DNA of 64,000 nucleotides, taken from positions 108,047 through 172,046 of the forward strand of contig DATLJD010000006.1 in NCBI GenBank assembly GCA_035539135.1, given 5' to 3'. Below are positions 53,949 through 62,406 of the stretch, piece by piece (position 1 is the stretch's first letter; each line of letters starts with the position of its first letter). The notes below the pieces were generated by a model. It had not been told where the DNA came from. It saw nothing but the letters and a program-made list of their open reading frames with translations, and did no database searches. A program made the translations under genes and the position numbers. The stretch comes from JABFWF01 sp035539135 (GTDB lineage Bacteria; Pseudomonadota; Gammaproteobacteria; Xanthomonadales; Xanthomonadaceae).

Positions 53949-54125
53949 TCACTCCCGCGACAGCGGGAGCCCAGTGTCTGGCGCGGGTTGCGATGGGCGG
54001 CGCGCGGCGCGCAGCCTGGCCGCGCGCAGCTGCTGGCGCACCTGCAGCCGCGGCGCGACGTAGTCCCAGGCCAGGACCATGCCGAACACGGCGTACGCGG
54101 CGATCACGTAGGGCAGGTAGTTCAT
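53949..54125 (-). CDS. ccmD: Heme exporter protein CcmD
   Basis: A 58-residue protein from ATG 54125, ATGA-coupled to ccmC. One membrane helix (about 4-21, [17 protein letters not shown]) is followed by a basic stretch [18 protein letters not shown], the usual CcmD layout. It stabilises the CcmABC-CcmE complex. The last residues, TGLPLSRE, are encoded inside a palindrome (53952-53969) of a type found dispersed in many proteobacteria, so the repeat seems to have supplied the stop codon. Confidence 0.9.
   Translation of the reverse strand: MNYLPYVIAAYAVFGMVLAWDYVAPRLQVRQQLRAARLRAARRPSQPAPDTGLPLSRE
53952..53969. repeat. Short dispersed-type palindrome at the 3' end of ccmD
   Basis: CTCCCGC-GACA-GCGGGAG, flanked by GTCA and CCCAGTG, has the form of the CCCGC-loop-GCGGG intergenic palindromes common in proteobacterial genomes. 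It overlaps the final codons of ccmD. Membership in a genome-wide family cannot be shown from one copy. Confidence 0.5.
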
Positions 54126-54871
54126 CGCGCCGCCCCTGCCATCTTCGCGACCCAGTCCTTGCCGGCCTCGCGGCGCAGGTTGTCGGCGCGCGCCCGCGCC
54201 AGCAGCGAGCCGACGAACCAGACGTGGGTGCCGGCGACCATCCACCACAGCGGCGGCAGCATGCTGGCGTCCATGCTCGACTTGCCGAACAGCCTGATCG
54301 TCTGCCCCTGGTGCAGCGAGTTCCACCATTCCACCGACCAGTGGATCACCGGCAGCAGGGCGACCCCGACGATCGCCAGCAGGCCGGCCGCGCGCGCGGC
54401 GGCGCGGCGGTCGTCGATCGCGTTGTAGAGGCCGATCACGCCCAGGTACAGGAACAGCAGGATCAGTTCGGTGGTCAGGCGCGGATCCCAGTCCCACCAG
54501 GTGCCCCACATCGGCTTGCCCCAGATCGAGCCGGTGGCGAGGGTGATCAGGGTGAAGGCGGCGCCGGCGGGCGCGCAGGCCATCGCCAGGATCTCGCACA
54601 GCTTGATCCGCCAGACCAGCGCGATCGCGGCGTACAGCGCCATCAGCGCGAACACCGCCATGCTCATCCACGCGCTCGGCACGTGGATGTAGAGGATGCG
54701 GAAGCTGTCGCCCTGCTGGTAGTCGGCCGGCACCTGGAACAGCGCGCCGTACAGGCCGACCGCCATCATCGCCAGGCCGAGCGCGTACGCCCGCGGCGCC
54801 CAGCGCGTCGCGAAGCGGTCGAAGTACGGCGGCGAGCCGAGTTGGTGGAACCAGCGGAGGAAGGGATTCAT
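54122..54871 (-). CDS. ccmC: Heme exporter protein CcmC
   Basis: A 249-residue protein with six membrane helices from ATG 54871. The WWD motif is WGTWWDWDPRLTTELIL, with conserved His in YIHVPSAWM and VIHWSVEWWNSLHQG. CcmC holds heme in the periplasm and attaches it to CcmE. Upstream in the reading frame there is only non-coding sequence; 138 bp separate it from ccmB and hold no gene. Confidence 0.95.
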   Translation of the reverse strand: MNPFLRWFHQLGSPPYFDRFATRWAPRAYALGLAMMAVGLYGALFQVPADYQQGDSFRILYIHVPSAWMSMAVFALMALYAAIALVWRIKLCEILAMACAPAGAAFTLITLATGSIWGKPMWGTWWDWDPRLTTELILLFLYLGVIGLYNAIDDRRAAARAAGLLAIVGVALLPVIHWSVEWWNSLHQGQTIRLFGKSSMDASMLPPLWWMVAGTHVWFVGSLLARARADNLRREAGKDWVAKMAGAAR

Positions 54872-55008
54872 GCGAGGGGATTCATGCCGTGCGATCGCGA
54901 TCCGTTGGTGGGTGAACGCGCAGGAGCGGGCAACTCGCGCCATTTTCGCCGATTGCGCCGCGCCCTGCCTTGATCGGGCGCAAGCCGCGCCGGCCGGTAC
55001 GGCGCCGT

Positions 55009-55677
55009 TCAAGTCAGCGCGATCCGGATCGCCGCGGCCGCCGCCAGCGGCGCCAGCACCAGCGCCACCGCCAGCCCGGCGCCGAGCAGCAGCAGCGCGC
55101 CGACCGCGTCCAGCCCCTGCGCCGCGGCGGCCACGCTGCCCGCGCCGAGGATCAGCACCGGCACGTACAGCGGCAGCGCCAGCAGCGCGACCAGGATCCC
55201 GGAGCGGCGCATGCCCACGGTCAGCGCCGCGACCACCGCGCCGAGCAGGCTCAGCAGCGGGGTGCCCAGCGCCAGCGAGGCCAGCAGCAACGGCAGTTGG
55301 GCAGGTGGCAGGTGCAGGAGCTCCGCGAGCACCGGCGTGGCGACCAGCAGCGGCAGCGCGGTCGTCGCCCAGTGCATGAAGGTGCGCACCAGCACCAGCC
55401 AGGCCAGCGGCACCGGCGCCAGCATCCACTGCTCCAGCGAACCATCCTCGGCGTCGCCGCGGAACAGGGTGTCCAGCGCCAGCAGGCCGGCCAGCAGGAC
55501 CGCGACCCACACCACCGCCGGCGCCACCTTCGCCAGCGACCGCGGCTCGGCGCCCAGCGCGAGCGCGAACAGCACCACCACCAGCAGCGCGAACAGCGCC
55601 GGCTGCAGCGCGTCGCCGCGGCGGCGCCAGAGCAGGCGCAGGTCGCGCAGCAGCAGGGCGCGGGCGGCGGCGAGCAT
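55009..55677 (-). CDS. ccmB: Heme exporter protein CcmB
   Basis: A 222-residue protein with six membrane helices. The start is ATG 55677; a GTG just before it (55680) is equally possible. DLRLLWRRRGDALQP, DTLFRGDAEDGSLEQWML and LGTPLLSLLGAVVAALTVGMRRSG are typical of CcmB. It forms the membrane part of the CcmAB ABC transporter that releases holo-CcmE from CcmC using ATP. Confidence 0.94.
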   Translation of the reverse strand: MLAAARALLLRDLRLLWRRRGDALQPALFALLVVVLFALALGAEPRSLAKVAPAVVWVAVLLAGLLALDTLFRGDAEDGSLEQWMLAPVPLAWLVLVRTFMHWATTALPLLVATPVLAELLHLPPAQLPLLLASLALGTPLLSLLGAVVAALTVGMRRSGILVALLALPLYVPVLILGAGSVAAAAQGLDAVGALLLLGAGLAVALVLAPLAAAAAIRIALT

Positions 55678-55689
55678 CACGGCGTGCCT

Positions 55690-55713
55690 CCTTCCCCCGC
55701 TTGCGGGGGAAGG
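55690..55713. repeat. Palindrome between ccmA and ccmB
   Basis: An 11-bp perfect stem (CCTTCCCCCGC/GCGGGGGAAGG) with a TT loop sits in the 76-bp gap between ccmA and ccmB. It has no T-run and lies inside the operon. It may be a dispersed repeat or an RNA-stability hairpin. Confidence 0.45.
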
Positions 55714-55753
55714 TCGGGATGGGGGCCATCCGCGCGGCAGGCGCTACCGAAGC

Positions 55754-56431
55754 TCATGCCGCCCGCTCCAGTTCCAGCATCCGCGTGCGCACCGGCGGCG
55801 CGGCGTAGGCGCCGTGGGTGGTCAGCAGCGCGGCGCCGCCTTCGCGCAGGTGCGCCTGGACCATGCGGTTGACCAGGTTGATGCCCTCGAGGTCGAGGTT
55901 GGCGTAGGGCTCGTCGAGCAGCCACAGCGGCGACGGCGACAGCCACAGGCGGGCCAGCGACAGGCGCTTCTTCTGGCCGGCCGACAGCTGGCGGGCGAGG
56001 GCGTCGTCGTAGCCGGCGAGGCCGACGATGGCGAGCGCTTTGCCCGGCAGCTGGCCGCGCCGGCGCCCGTGCAGGCCGCACAGGAACTGCAGGTTCTCCA
56101 TCGCGCTGAGGTCAGCCTTGAGCGCGGGCAGGTGGCCGAGGTAGGCGATCGCGCGGGCGCGCAGGGCGGCGCTGGCCGGCCGGCCGTCCACGTCGATCTC
56201 GCCTTCGTCCGCGCGCAGCAGGCCCGCCAGCACGCGCAGCAGGGTGGTCTTGCCGGCGCCGTTGCCGCCCTGCACCAGCAGCGCCTCGCCCGCGTCCACG
56301 GCGAAGTCGAGCGGGCCGAACACCGGCTGCTCGTTGCGCGCGAAACGGAGGCCGCGTGCGGCCAGCAGCGGCGGGGCGGGGTGGTGGTCGGGCATCGCGG
56401 GCACTCGCGCGCGGATCGCGCGGGCGCTCAT
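55754..56431 (-). CDS. ccmA: Heme exporter ATP-binding protein CcmA
   Basis: A 225-residue ABC ATPase. Walker A is [18 protein letters not shown], the signature is [15 protein letters not shown] and Walker B is [12 protein letters not shown], followed by THGAY in the H-loop. The start at ATG 56431 overlaps the DUF3293 stop as ATGA. A second ATG at 56395 would give 213 residues, closer to E. coli CcmA, and cannot be excluded. Together with CcmB it powers release of heme-loaded CcmE. It is the first ccm gene. Confidence 0.93.
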   Translation of the reverse strand: MSARAIRARVPAMPDHHPAPPLLAARGLRFARNEQPVFGPLDFAVDAGEALLVQGGNGAGKTTLLRVLAGLLRADEGEIDVDGRPASAALRARAIAYLGHLPALKADLSAMENLQFLCGLHGRRRGQLPGKALAIVGLAGYDDALARQLSAGQKKRLSLARLWLSPSPLWLLDEPYANLDLEGINLVNRMVQAHLREGGAALLTTHGAYAAPPVRTRMLELERAA

Positions 56432-56904
56432 TCTACCCAGTCGACCAGCGCCGGCCCGCGCCAGCCGGCCGGGCGCGGATGCAGGATGCGCAGCCGCACC
56501 GGTTCCCCGCGCCGCCAGTGCAGCACGCCGAGCTGGCCGAAGCGGCGGGCGAGCGCATCCAGCGCCGCCGGCGCCAGCCCCGGCACCAGCCAGCCGGGCT
56601 CCTCCCAGCCCCCGTCGGGGGCGCTGGCGAGGCTGCGGCAGGCGGCGTTTCCGGTTTCCGCGAGCGCAGCCCGCAGCGCGTCGTCCGCGGCTTCGTTTTC
56701 CGACCCCGGACGCCGGTGCGACATCGGGTTCCAGGCGGACAGCAAGCCGAACTGCGCGGTCGTCGCGAAGCAGCGCTCCACCTCCGGCGCCGGCGCGCCG
56801 ATCGCGATGTCGTGCCACTGGCCACCGCACCCGCAGCGATAGCGCGCGGCGAGGTAGTCGTGCACGAGGGCGGCGATGCGGGCGTGGTCGTCGGCGTTCG
56901 GCAT
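56428..56904 (-). CDS. DUF3293 family protein
   Basis: A 158-residue protein from ATG 56904. It contains [30 protein letters not shown], split by the family pattern AWNP...EN...L, and [17 protein letters not shown] near the C-terminus. The family has no known function. It is ATGA-coupled to ccmA and so heads the ccm operon here. A CGCGG cysteine pair near residue 25 could bind a metal, but this is speculative. Confidence 0.8.
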   Translation of the reverse strand: MPNADDHARIAALVHDYLAARYRCGCGGQWHDIAIGAPAPEVERCFATTAQFGLLSAWNPMSHRRPGSENEAADDALRAALAETGNAACRSLASAPDGGWEEPGWLVPGLAPAALDALARRFGQLGVLHWRRGEPVRLRILHPRPAGWRGPALVDWVE

Positions 56905-56982
56905 CGGGCTGGCAACACGGGAACGTCGCGCATGCTACAAACGGAAGCCTCATGGCGCCCGTCGCGCCGGTCCCCCACCGCG

Positions 56983-58128
56983 ATGCCCACGTCCAAGCTT
57001 CCCAAGGTCGGCACCACCATCTTCACCGTCATGTCGCAGCTGGCCGCCGAGCACCATGCGGTCAACCTCGGCCAGGGCTTCCCCGACTTCCCGCCGCCCG
57101 AACGCCTGGTGGACGCGCTGGACGCGGCCATGCGCGCCGGCCACAACCAGTACGCGCCGATGAGCGGGGTGCCCGCGCTGCGCCAGGCGATCGCCGCCAA
57201 GACCGAGCACTGCTACGGCTGGCGGCCGGACGCCGACGCGGAAATCACCGTCACCTCCGGCGCATCGGAGGCGATCTTCGACGCGGTGCACGCGGTGGTG
57301 CACGCGGGCGAGGAAGTGATCGTGCTCGACCCGTGCTACGACTGCTACGAGCCGGCGATCGAGCTGGCCGGCGCGCGCGCGGTGCACGTGCCGCTGGACC
57401 CCGTCACCTTCCTGCCCGACTGGCAGCGGGTGCGCGACGCGATCACGCCGAAGACGCGGCTGCTGATGATCAACACGCCGCACAATCCGTCAGGCGCGAT
57501 GCTGTCGGCGGACGACATGCAAGCGGTCGCGGAGCTGCTGCGCGACACCGGCATCTTCCTGCTCTCGGACGAGGTCTACGAACACATCGTGTTCGACGGC
57601 CGCCGCCACGAATCCGCGCTGCGCTACCCGGAACTGCGCGAGCGCGCGTTCGTGGTCTCCAGCTTCGGCAAGACCTACCACTGCACCGGCTGGAAGGTCG
57701 GCTACTGCGTCGCGCCGCCGGCGCTGAGCGCCGAGTTCCGCAAGGTGCACCAGTACAACACCTTCTGCACCTTCACCCCGGCCCAGCACGCCTTCGCGAC
57801 GATGATCGCGGAGGATCCGGCGCACTACGAAGAGCTCGGCGCGTTCTACCAGGCCAAGCGCGACCGCTTCCGAGCCCAATTGGAAACGACGAAGCTGCGG
57901 CCGCTGCCGGTCCCGGGCGGCTACTTCCAGCTGGTCGACTACTCGGCGGTCAGCGACCTCGACGACCTCGCGTTCTGCCGCTGGCTGACCGTCGAGCACG
58001 GCGTCGCGACCATCCCGCTGTCCCCGTTCTACGCCGAGCCGCCGCCGGGCCAGCGCCTGGCACGCCTGTGCTTCGCCAAGAGCGAGCAGACGCTGGACGC
58101 GGCGATCGCGCGCCTGCAGCAACTCTGA
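56983..58128 (+). CDS. Methionine aminotransferase (YbdL-type, PLP-dependent)
   Basis: A 381-residue fold-type I aminotransferase from ATG 56983. Motifs: [54 protein letters not shown] and the PLP-lysine segment [19 protein letters not shown]. Aromatic residues and the FPDF motif match E. coli YbdL, which prefers methionine, with kynurenine aminotransferases as the next relatives. It probably feeds keto-methionine recycling. The open frame continues upstream over the DUF3293 region, but the start chosen fits the family length. Confidence 0.9.
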   Translation: MPTSKLPKVGTTIFTVMSQLAAEHHAVNLGQGFPDFPPPERLVDALDAAMRAGHNQYAPMSGVPALRQAIAAKTEHCYGWRPDADAEITVTSGASEAIFDAVHAVVHAGEEVIVLDPCYDCYEPAIELAGARAVHVPLDPVTFLPDWQRVRDAITPKTRLLMINTPHNPSGAMLSADDMQAVAELLRDTGIFLLSDEVYEHIVFDGRRHESALRYPELRERAFVVSSFGKTYHCTGWKVGYCVAPPALSAEFRKVHQYNTFCTFTPAQHAFATMIAEDPAHYEELGAFYQAKRDRFRAQLETTKLRPLPVPGGYFQLVDYSAVSDLDDLAFCRWLTVEHGVATIPLSPFYAEPPPGQRLARLCFAKSEQTLDAAIARLQQL

Positions 58129-58156
58129 GTCGCGATTCAAGGAAGAAGGCGTCGTC

Positions 58157-58456
58157 GGCCCGCGCCCGGGAGGCCGGGGGTATTGCTTTTCCCTTAGAAG
58201 GGCAATCCTGCCCTTATGCGGGCGCGCGCCATCCATGGCGCGCTTGACGCAACACCCCCGCCCTCCCGGGCGCTCGGAAAGGTCTCGGGCGCTTGCGGCA
58301 GAGCCGTGGAGCAAAGCTCCACGGGCCAGATCGTGGAAGCGCTGGGGCGCGTCGGGTGGGAAAGGCAGGCAGGACCGTATGCGCCATGGATGGCGCATCC
58401 GAGCCTCCATGGACGGATTCACGGCGTGTCCTGCCTGCCTCTCCCGCCCGGCGCGC
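58157..58456 (+). repeat. Composite nested-hairpin repeat, copy B
   Basis: A ~300-bp element with the same modules as copy A (15199-15496): two large inverted-arm modules, each holding a small ATGG-centred palindrome, joined by the GTGGAGC-AAA-GCTCCAC hairpin. About a dozen base differences separate the copies. Several differences fall in the arms (for example GTATTGC against GTGTTGC). It lies between the aminotransferase gene and the azurin terminator. No protein is predicted from it with confidence. Confidence 0.88.
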
Positions 58457-58475
58457 GCGCCGGGGGGCGCGGCAT

Positions 58476-58510
58476 AAAAAAAGCGGCGAAAGCTCGCGCC
58501 TTCGCCGCTT
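58476..58510 (-). terminator. Strong terminator after azurin
   Basis: A perfect 10-bp stem (AAGCGGCGAA/TTCGCCGCTT) with a 10-nt loop is followed on the minus strand by a T-run (about seven T). It ends the azurin transcript 18 bp after the stop. Confidence 0.9.
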
Positions 58511-58528
58511 CCTCCCCGAACGGTGGCG

Positions 58529-58984
58529 TTACTTCGTGACCACCAGCTTGCCCTGCATCAGGCTGGAATGGCCCGGGAACGAGCAGAAGTAGCTGTAGTC
58601 GCCGCCGGCCTTCAGCTTGTTGCCGGGGAAGCTGATGCTGGTGGACTGGCCGCCGCCGATGGTCTTGGTGGCGGCGACCACCTTCGCGTCCTTCGGCACG
58701 TAGCCGGCGGCGGCGCCGGCCTTGAGCGCGGCGGCGTTGACCGCGGCCATGTCGGCGGTGTGGCTGAAGACCACGTTGTGGCCCATCACGTTCGCGGCGA
58801 GCTTGCCGGTGTGCGCCAGTTCGATGGTGATCTTGGGGCAGGAGGCCGATACGGTCGCGGTCTTCAGGTCGAACTGCATTGCGTCGTTGGCCTTGAGCTT
58901 GACGGTGCAGTTGGGCGCGGCCTGCGCTGCCGCCGTGGCGCCGAGCAGGCCGAGCGCGAGCAGCAGGGTGGGGATCGTCTTCAT
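58529..58984 (-). CDS. azu: Azurin (type I blue copper protein)
   Basis: A 151-residue periplasmic cupredoxin from ATG 58984, with GAGGAG as ribosome binding site. The signal peptide ends near residue 22 (AQAAPNC). Copper ligands: His69 (MGHNVV), Cys134, His139 and Met143 in YFCSFPGHSSLMQG. The conserved disulfide pair is Cys26 and Cys49. Azurin shuttles electrons in the periplasm and is a known donor to copper nitrite reductases, which fits the nirK gene 1.5 kb upstream. It has its own terminator, and a 17-bp palindrome lies in its leader (59001-59017). Confidence 0.95.
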   Translation of the reverse strand: MKTIPTLLLALGLLGATAAAQAAPNCTVKLKANDAMQFDLKTATVSASCPKITIELAHTGKLAANVMGHNVVFSHTADMAAVNAAALKAGAAAGYVPKDAKVVAATKTIGGGQSTSISFPGNKLKAGGDYSYFCSFPGHSSLMQGKLVVTK

Positions 58985-59000
58985 CGTGGTCTCCTCGTGG

Positions 59001-59017
59001 GGCGGAAGCCTTCCGCC
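59001..59017. other. Palindrome in the azurin leader
   Basis: GGCGGAAG-C-CTTCCGCC lies 17 bp before the azurin ATG, just upstream of the ribosome binding site. A second dyad, CCGACCCG-CGG-CGGGTCGG (59089-59107), lies between azurin and the SCO gene and could end the upstream operon, although it has no T-run. Confidence 0.4.
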
Positions 59018-59126
59018 GGAAATGGTCGCGGCCGCGTGACGCGCAGGCGCCCGCCGCGCGGCTGGCGCGCTGGTTCGGTGTGTCGTGTCCGACCCGCGGC
59101 GGGTCGGGCCCCCTTTTCGCCGCCTG

Positions 59127-59717
59127 CTAGGTGCCGGTGGCCTTGCGCACCGCGGCGAGGAATTCCGGGTCGGTTTTGCTGCCGACCTGCTCGGTGCGCG
59201 CCAGCTCGCGCCCGTCGGCGTCGAGCAGCACCAGCACCGTCGAATGGTTGAACTCGCCGTCCTCGAGCTGGCGGTAGCGCACGCCGAGCACGCCGGCGAC
59301 CGCGCGCACGTCGCCCGGAGCCGGCGAGGCCAGCGTCCAGCGCTTGGGATCCAGCTTGCGCGCGGTCTCGATCTTCTTCAGCGCCGCGGGCGTGTCGCGC
59401 GCGGGATCCATGCTGACCAGCAGGAAGCCCACGCGCTGCTGCTGCGCGGGCGTGAGCTGCTTCTCGATCGCCTTGCCGGCGTCGACGATCAGCGGGCAGA
59501 TGAACTGGCAGGAGGTGTAGAACATCGACACCACCCGCGGCTTGCCGCGCAGACTGCGCCAGTCGTACTGCCGGCCCTGTGCGTCGGTGAGCTTCACCGG
59601 CAACTGGTACACGGATTCGCGCGGCAGCGGCGCGGCCTGCGCCGGCGCGGCCGCGAAGGCGGGCAGGGCGAGCAGCAGCGCGCACGCGGCCGTCAGGCAA
59701 CGCTGGAAAGCGGTCAT
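59127..59717 (-). CDS. SCO1/SenC family protein
   Basis: A 196-residue exported protein from ATG 59717, ATGA-coupled to the NirV-like gene. A signal peptide (about 1-30) is followed by a thioredoxin fold. The copper/thiol motif is SMFYTSCQFICPLIVD, a CxxxC, with the distal His in EFNHSTVLVLLD. SCO proteins deliver copper to oxidase CuA sites or act as thiol reductases. Placement in a copper-nitrite-reductase operon suggests copper insertion into NirK. Confidence 0.92.
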   Translation of the reverse strand: MTAFQRCLTAACALLLALPAFAAAPAQAAPLPRESVYQLPVKLTDAQGRQYDWRSLRGKPRVVSMFYTSCQFICPLIVDAGKAIEKQLTPAQQQRVGFLLVSMDPARDTPAALKKIETARKLDPKRWTLASPAPGDVRAVAGVLGVRYRQLEDGEFNHSTVLVLLDADGRELARTEQVGSKTDPEFLAAVRKATGT

Positions 59718-60490
59718 CGCACGCTCCGGGCGCAACGGAAACCGAGGTTGGCGGTGGTGTTGCCCGCCTGCAGCGAGGACAGCATCGCGACCCGCATCAG
59801 CACCGCGTAGTTCTCGCGGTCGTCCATCGCCAGCGCGCCGGCGCCGCAGAAGCGGGCCTTGTCGGGATCGCCCTGGTTGCGGTTGTCCTCGGCGATCATC
59901 AGCGCCGAAAAATCGTCGGTCCATTCCCACACCAGCCCGTGCAGGTCCTGCACGCCATAGGCGTTCGGCGCCTGCAGGCCGACCCGCGGCAACGCGCCGG
60001 TGGACGGACGCGAGTACCAGGACAGGATGCGCTCGCGCCAGGCAGGATCGCGGCGCGCGTCGCGATGCCGCTCGTCGGCGGCGGCCGCGTATTCCCACTC
60101 GGTCCAGGTCGGCAGCCGCGCGCCCTGCGCCTGGCAGTAGGCATCGGCCGCGAACCAGCTCACCTGGGTCACTGGTTGCCGGTCCTGCACGGCGTCGGCC
60201 AGCGCGTCGGCCGACTTCCAGTGGGAGAGGTAGCGCGCGTCGGCCAGCGGACGGGCGACGCGGTCACGACGCCACTGCGGGTGCTCACGCACGAAGGCGA
60301 GGAATTCGCCGTTCGTCACCGGCCTTTGCATCAATTCGAACGGCGCGACCTGGGTCACGCCGGTCTTCTGGTCCTCGTACTTCAGCGCGGTGCGGAAGCT
60401 GCCGCCCGGCAGCCGTACGTACCCCGCGCCGCCGGCGACGACACCGGCGACGGGGAGCACGCACAGCAGCAGGGCGGCGAACCTGCGCAT
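59714..60490 (-). CDS. nirV: Formylglycine-generating-enzyme family protein, NirV-like
   Basis: A 258-residue exported protein from ATG 60490, 6 bp after nirK. The signal peptide (1-19) is followed by an FGE-sulfatase domain: PVTNGEFLAFVREHPQWRR, QPVTQVSWFAADAYCQAQGARLPTWTEWEYAAAAD and LHGLVWEWTDDF, ending ANLGFRCA. NirV proteins with this fold sit next to nirK in many denitrifiers, and their role in nitrite reduction is unclear. The paired catalytic cysteines of true formylglycine enzymes are not evident, so it is probably not a sulfatase activator. Confidence 0.85.
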   Translation of the reverse strand: MRRFAALLLCVLPVAGVVAGGAGYVRLPGGSFRTALKYEDQKTGVTQVAPFELMQRPVTNGEFLAFVREHPQWRRDRVARPLADARYLSHWKSADALADAVQDRQPVTQVSWFAADAYCQAQGARLPTWTEWEYAAAADERHRDARRDPAWRERILSWYSRPSTGALPRVGLQAPNAYGVQDLHGLVWEWTDDFSALMIAEDNRNQGDPDKARFCGAGALAMDDRENYAVLMRVAMLSSLQAGNTTANLGFRCARSVR

Positions 60491-60496
60491 TCCGGC

Positions 60497-62020
60497 TCAG
60501 TGCTCCGCGGCCGGCGCCGCCGGAGCGTTCTTGCGCACCTCGGCCGCCTCGTCCTTGGTCACCTTGCCGCCCGGGTTGCCCCAGCTGTTGAGGACGTAGG
60601 TGGAGATGTTCGCCACCTCGTCGTCGGTCAGCTGCGACATCGGCGGCATCACCGAGTTGTACTCCTTGCCGTTGACCGTGACCGGCCCGGTCAGGCCGTG
60701 CAGGATCACGTCGACGATCCGCTTCGGGTTCTCCTTGAGGAAGCTGGAGCCCGCCAGCGGCGGGAACACGCCCTCCAGCCCCTGGCCGTTGGCCTGGTGG
60801 CAGGTGGAGCAGGTGCCCGCGAACAGCGCCTCGCCGGCCTTGATCTGGTCCTCGACCGTCAGCTCGCCGGCCTTGGCCGCGGCCGCCGCGGCGCCGACCG
60901 CCTTCAGGTTGGCGTTGGCCTGGTCGCCGATGTACATCGCGTCGACTTCCTTGCCGGAGTAGATGTCGGGACGCTCCTTGCCCTCGGCCTTCAGGATCGC
61001 CAGCGCGCCCTTGTTGAACGCGCGGAAGATCGAGTGGTCGACCAGCACGTAGCTGCCCGGCACCTCCAGGTGGAAGTCCATGATCGCCGCGCCGCCGGCC
61101 GGGATCAGCGTGGTCTGCACGTTCTCGTTGTAGCGCGTGCCGCCCTCGAACCAGACCTTGTCGAAGATCTCGCCGATCACGTGGAAGCTGGAGACCAGGT
61201 TCGGCCCGCCGTTGCCGACGAACAGGCGCACCGTCTCGCCGGTATTGGCCTTGAGCGCGTTGTCGCCGGTGAGCGCGCCCTCCATGCCGTTGAACAGCAC
61301 GTAGGTCGGGTGCTCGTCGATCGCCTTGTTCATGTCGAAGGGCTGGTGGCCCTTCTCGCGGTACTTGCCGGTCGTGTAGAAGTCGCCCTGCATGACGTAG
61401 TACTCGCGGTCGACCTTGGGCAGCCCGCCCGGCGGCTCGACCAGGATCAGGCCGTACATGCCGTTGGCGATGTGCATGCCGACCGGCGCGGTCGCGCAGT
61501 GGTAGACGTACAGGCCGGCGTTGAGCGCCTTGAAGGTGAAGCGCGACACGTGGCCGGGCGCGGTGAAGGTCGACGCCGCACCGCCGCCGGGGCCGGTGAC
61601 GCCGTGCAGGTCGATGTTGTGGGGCATCTTGCTGTCGGGCATGTTGCGCAGGTGGAACTGCACGGTGTCGCCCTGGCGCACGCGGATGAAGCTGCCCGGC
61701 ACGGTGCCGCCGAAGGTCCAGAAGGTGTAGGTCACGCCTTCGGCGATCGGCATTTCCTTCTCGACCACGTCCAGGGTGACGATGACCTTGGCGGGGTAGT
61801 CGCGGTTGACCGGCGGGGGCACGTTCGGCGGGCTGGTCAGCACCGCCTCGATCGGCTTGCCCTGCGGCGGGCCGAAGTCGCCCTTGAGCGAGCCGCCGGA
61901 GTCCGTCGGCGCGGCGACGGCAGGGGCGCCGGCCTTGTCCGCGCCGGGTCCCTGCTTGCAGCCGGCGATGGAGGCAACCGCGAGCGCGATCGCTACCGGC
62001 AATAGATGACGACGAATCAT
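60497..62020 (-). CDS. nirK: Copper-containing nitrite reductase with fused C-terminal cytochrome c domain
   Basis: A 507-residue lipoprotein (lipobox ASIAGC, Cys21) from ATG 62020, with AGGAGA as ribosome binding site. Two cupredoxin domains hold type 1 copper ligands His134, Cys175, His183 and Met188, and type 2 ligands His139, His174 and His329. The catalytic Asp137 and His280 are present. The loop CATAPVGMH is of the AniA class. A cytochrome c domain (about 385-490) adds CSTCH (404-408) and a distal Met near 459. It reduces nitrite to NO; the tethered heme can pass electrons to the type 1 copper. This three-domain form is known from Ralstonia. Confidence 0.95.
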   Translation of the reverse strand: MIRRHLLPVAIALAVASIAGCKQGPGADKAGAPAVAAPTDSGGSLKGDFGPPQGKPIEAVLTSPPNVPPPVNRDYPAKVIVTLDVVEKEMPIAEGVTYTFWTFGGTVPGSFIRVRQGDTVQFHLRNMPDSKMPHNIDLHGVTGPGGGAASTFTAPGHVSRFTFKALNAGLYVYHCATAPVGMHIANGMYGLILVEPPGGLPKVDREYYVMQGDFYTTGKYREKGHQPFDMNKAIDEHPTYVLFNGMEGALTGDNALKANTGETVRLFVGNGGPNLVSSFHVIGEIFDKVWFEGGTRYNENVQTTLIPAGGAAIMDFHLEVPGSYVLVDHSIFRAFNKGALAILKAEGKERPDIYSGKEVDAMYIGDQANANLKAVGAAAAAAKAGELTVEDQIKAGEALFAGTCSTCHQANGQGLEGVFPPLAGSSFLKENPKRIVDVILHGLTGPVTVNGKEYNSVMPPMSQLTDDEVANISTYVLNSWGNPGGKVTKDEAAEVRKNAPAAPAAEH

Positions 62021-62055
62021 TCGCTGTCTCCTGTCGGATCAGTGTCGGTCGGGGC

Positions 62056-62211
62056 TCAGAACGGCTGCAGCATCGACTGCTGGGCCGGCGCCTGGGCGTC
62101 GGGCGGGGACAGGGTAGCCGAGGCCACCTGGTAGCGAGCGAAGCCCACGAGAAGGGCCACGACCACGACGGCGGCGATCACCACGGCGGAGCGGAGCAGG
62201 GCAGCTTTCAT
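62056..62211 (-). CDS. Small single-pass membrane protein upstream of nirK
   Basis: A 51-residue reading frame from ATG 62211 with TTGGAG upstream, ending 35 bp before nirK on the same strand. It begins MKAALLRSA, then a hydrophobic helix of about 16 residues rich in Val and Ala, then GFARYQVASATLSPPDAQA and a Gln/Pro-rich tail ending MLQPF. The pattern predicts one membrane helix with a short periplasmic tail. I recognise no family. Its position behind an FNR-type box and ahead of nirK suggests a part in nitrite reduction or copper/electron delivery. It is too short to be found by usual length cut-offs. Confidence 0.65.
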   Translation of the reverse strand: MKAALLRSAVVIAAVVVVALLVGFARYQVASATLSPPDAQAPAQQSMLQPF

Positions 62212-62282
62212 CTTGGCAACTCCAAGGGTTGGGACTGGAAAATCTGGATGGCACCAGTCTGCTCCCCCGCCTTGCCCGCGCC

Positions 62283-62296
62283 CTGACCTGGATCAA
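62283..62296 (-). promoter_or_regulatory. FNR/Dnr-type box for the nirK operon
   Basis: On the minus strand TTGATCCAGGTCAG has half-site TTGAT and a second half GTCAG, one base from the Dnr/NNR pattern TTGAT-N4-GTCAA. It is about 72 bp before the small-protein ATG, a plausible position for activation of the nir operon. Confidence 0.65.
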
Positions 62297-62333
62297 CCCT
62301 GCGTGAAGTCTTGCAGCGCCGGCGGAGCGCCGT

Positions 62334-62347
62334 TTGATCCGTGTCAA
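62334..62347 (+). promoter_or_regulatory. FNR/Dnr-type box for the outer-membrane barrel gene
   Basis: TTGATCCGTGTCAA matches TTGAT-N4-GTCAA, the form used by NO-sensing Dnr/NNR regulators, and lies 60 bp before the barrel-protein ATG. With the site at 62283-62296 it makes a divergent pair, one for each arm. Confidence 0.7.
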
Positions 62348-62406
62348 GGTGGCGGGCGGGGCGCCCACGGACGCTGTGCGCCATCCTTCCCACCGGACCC
62401 GCGTCC

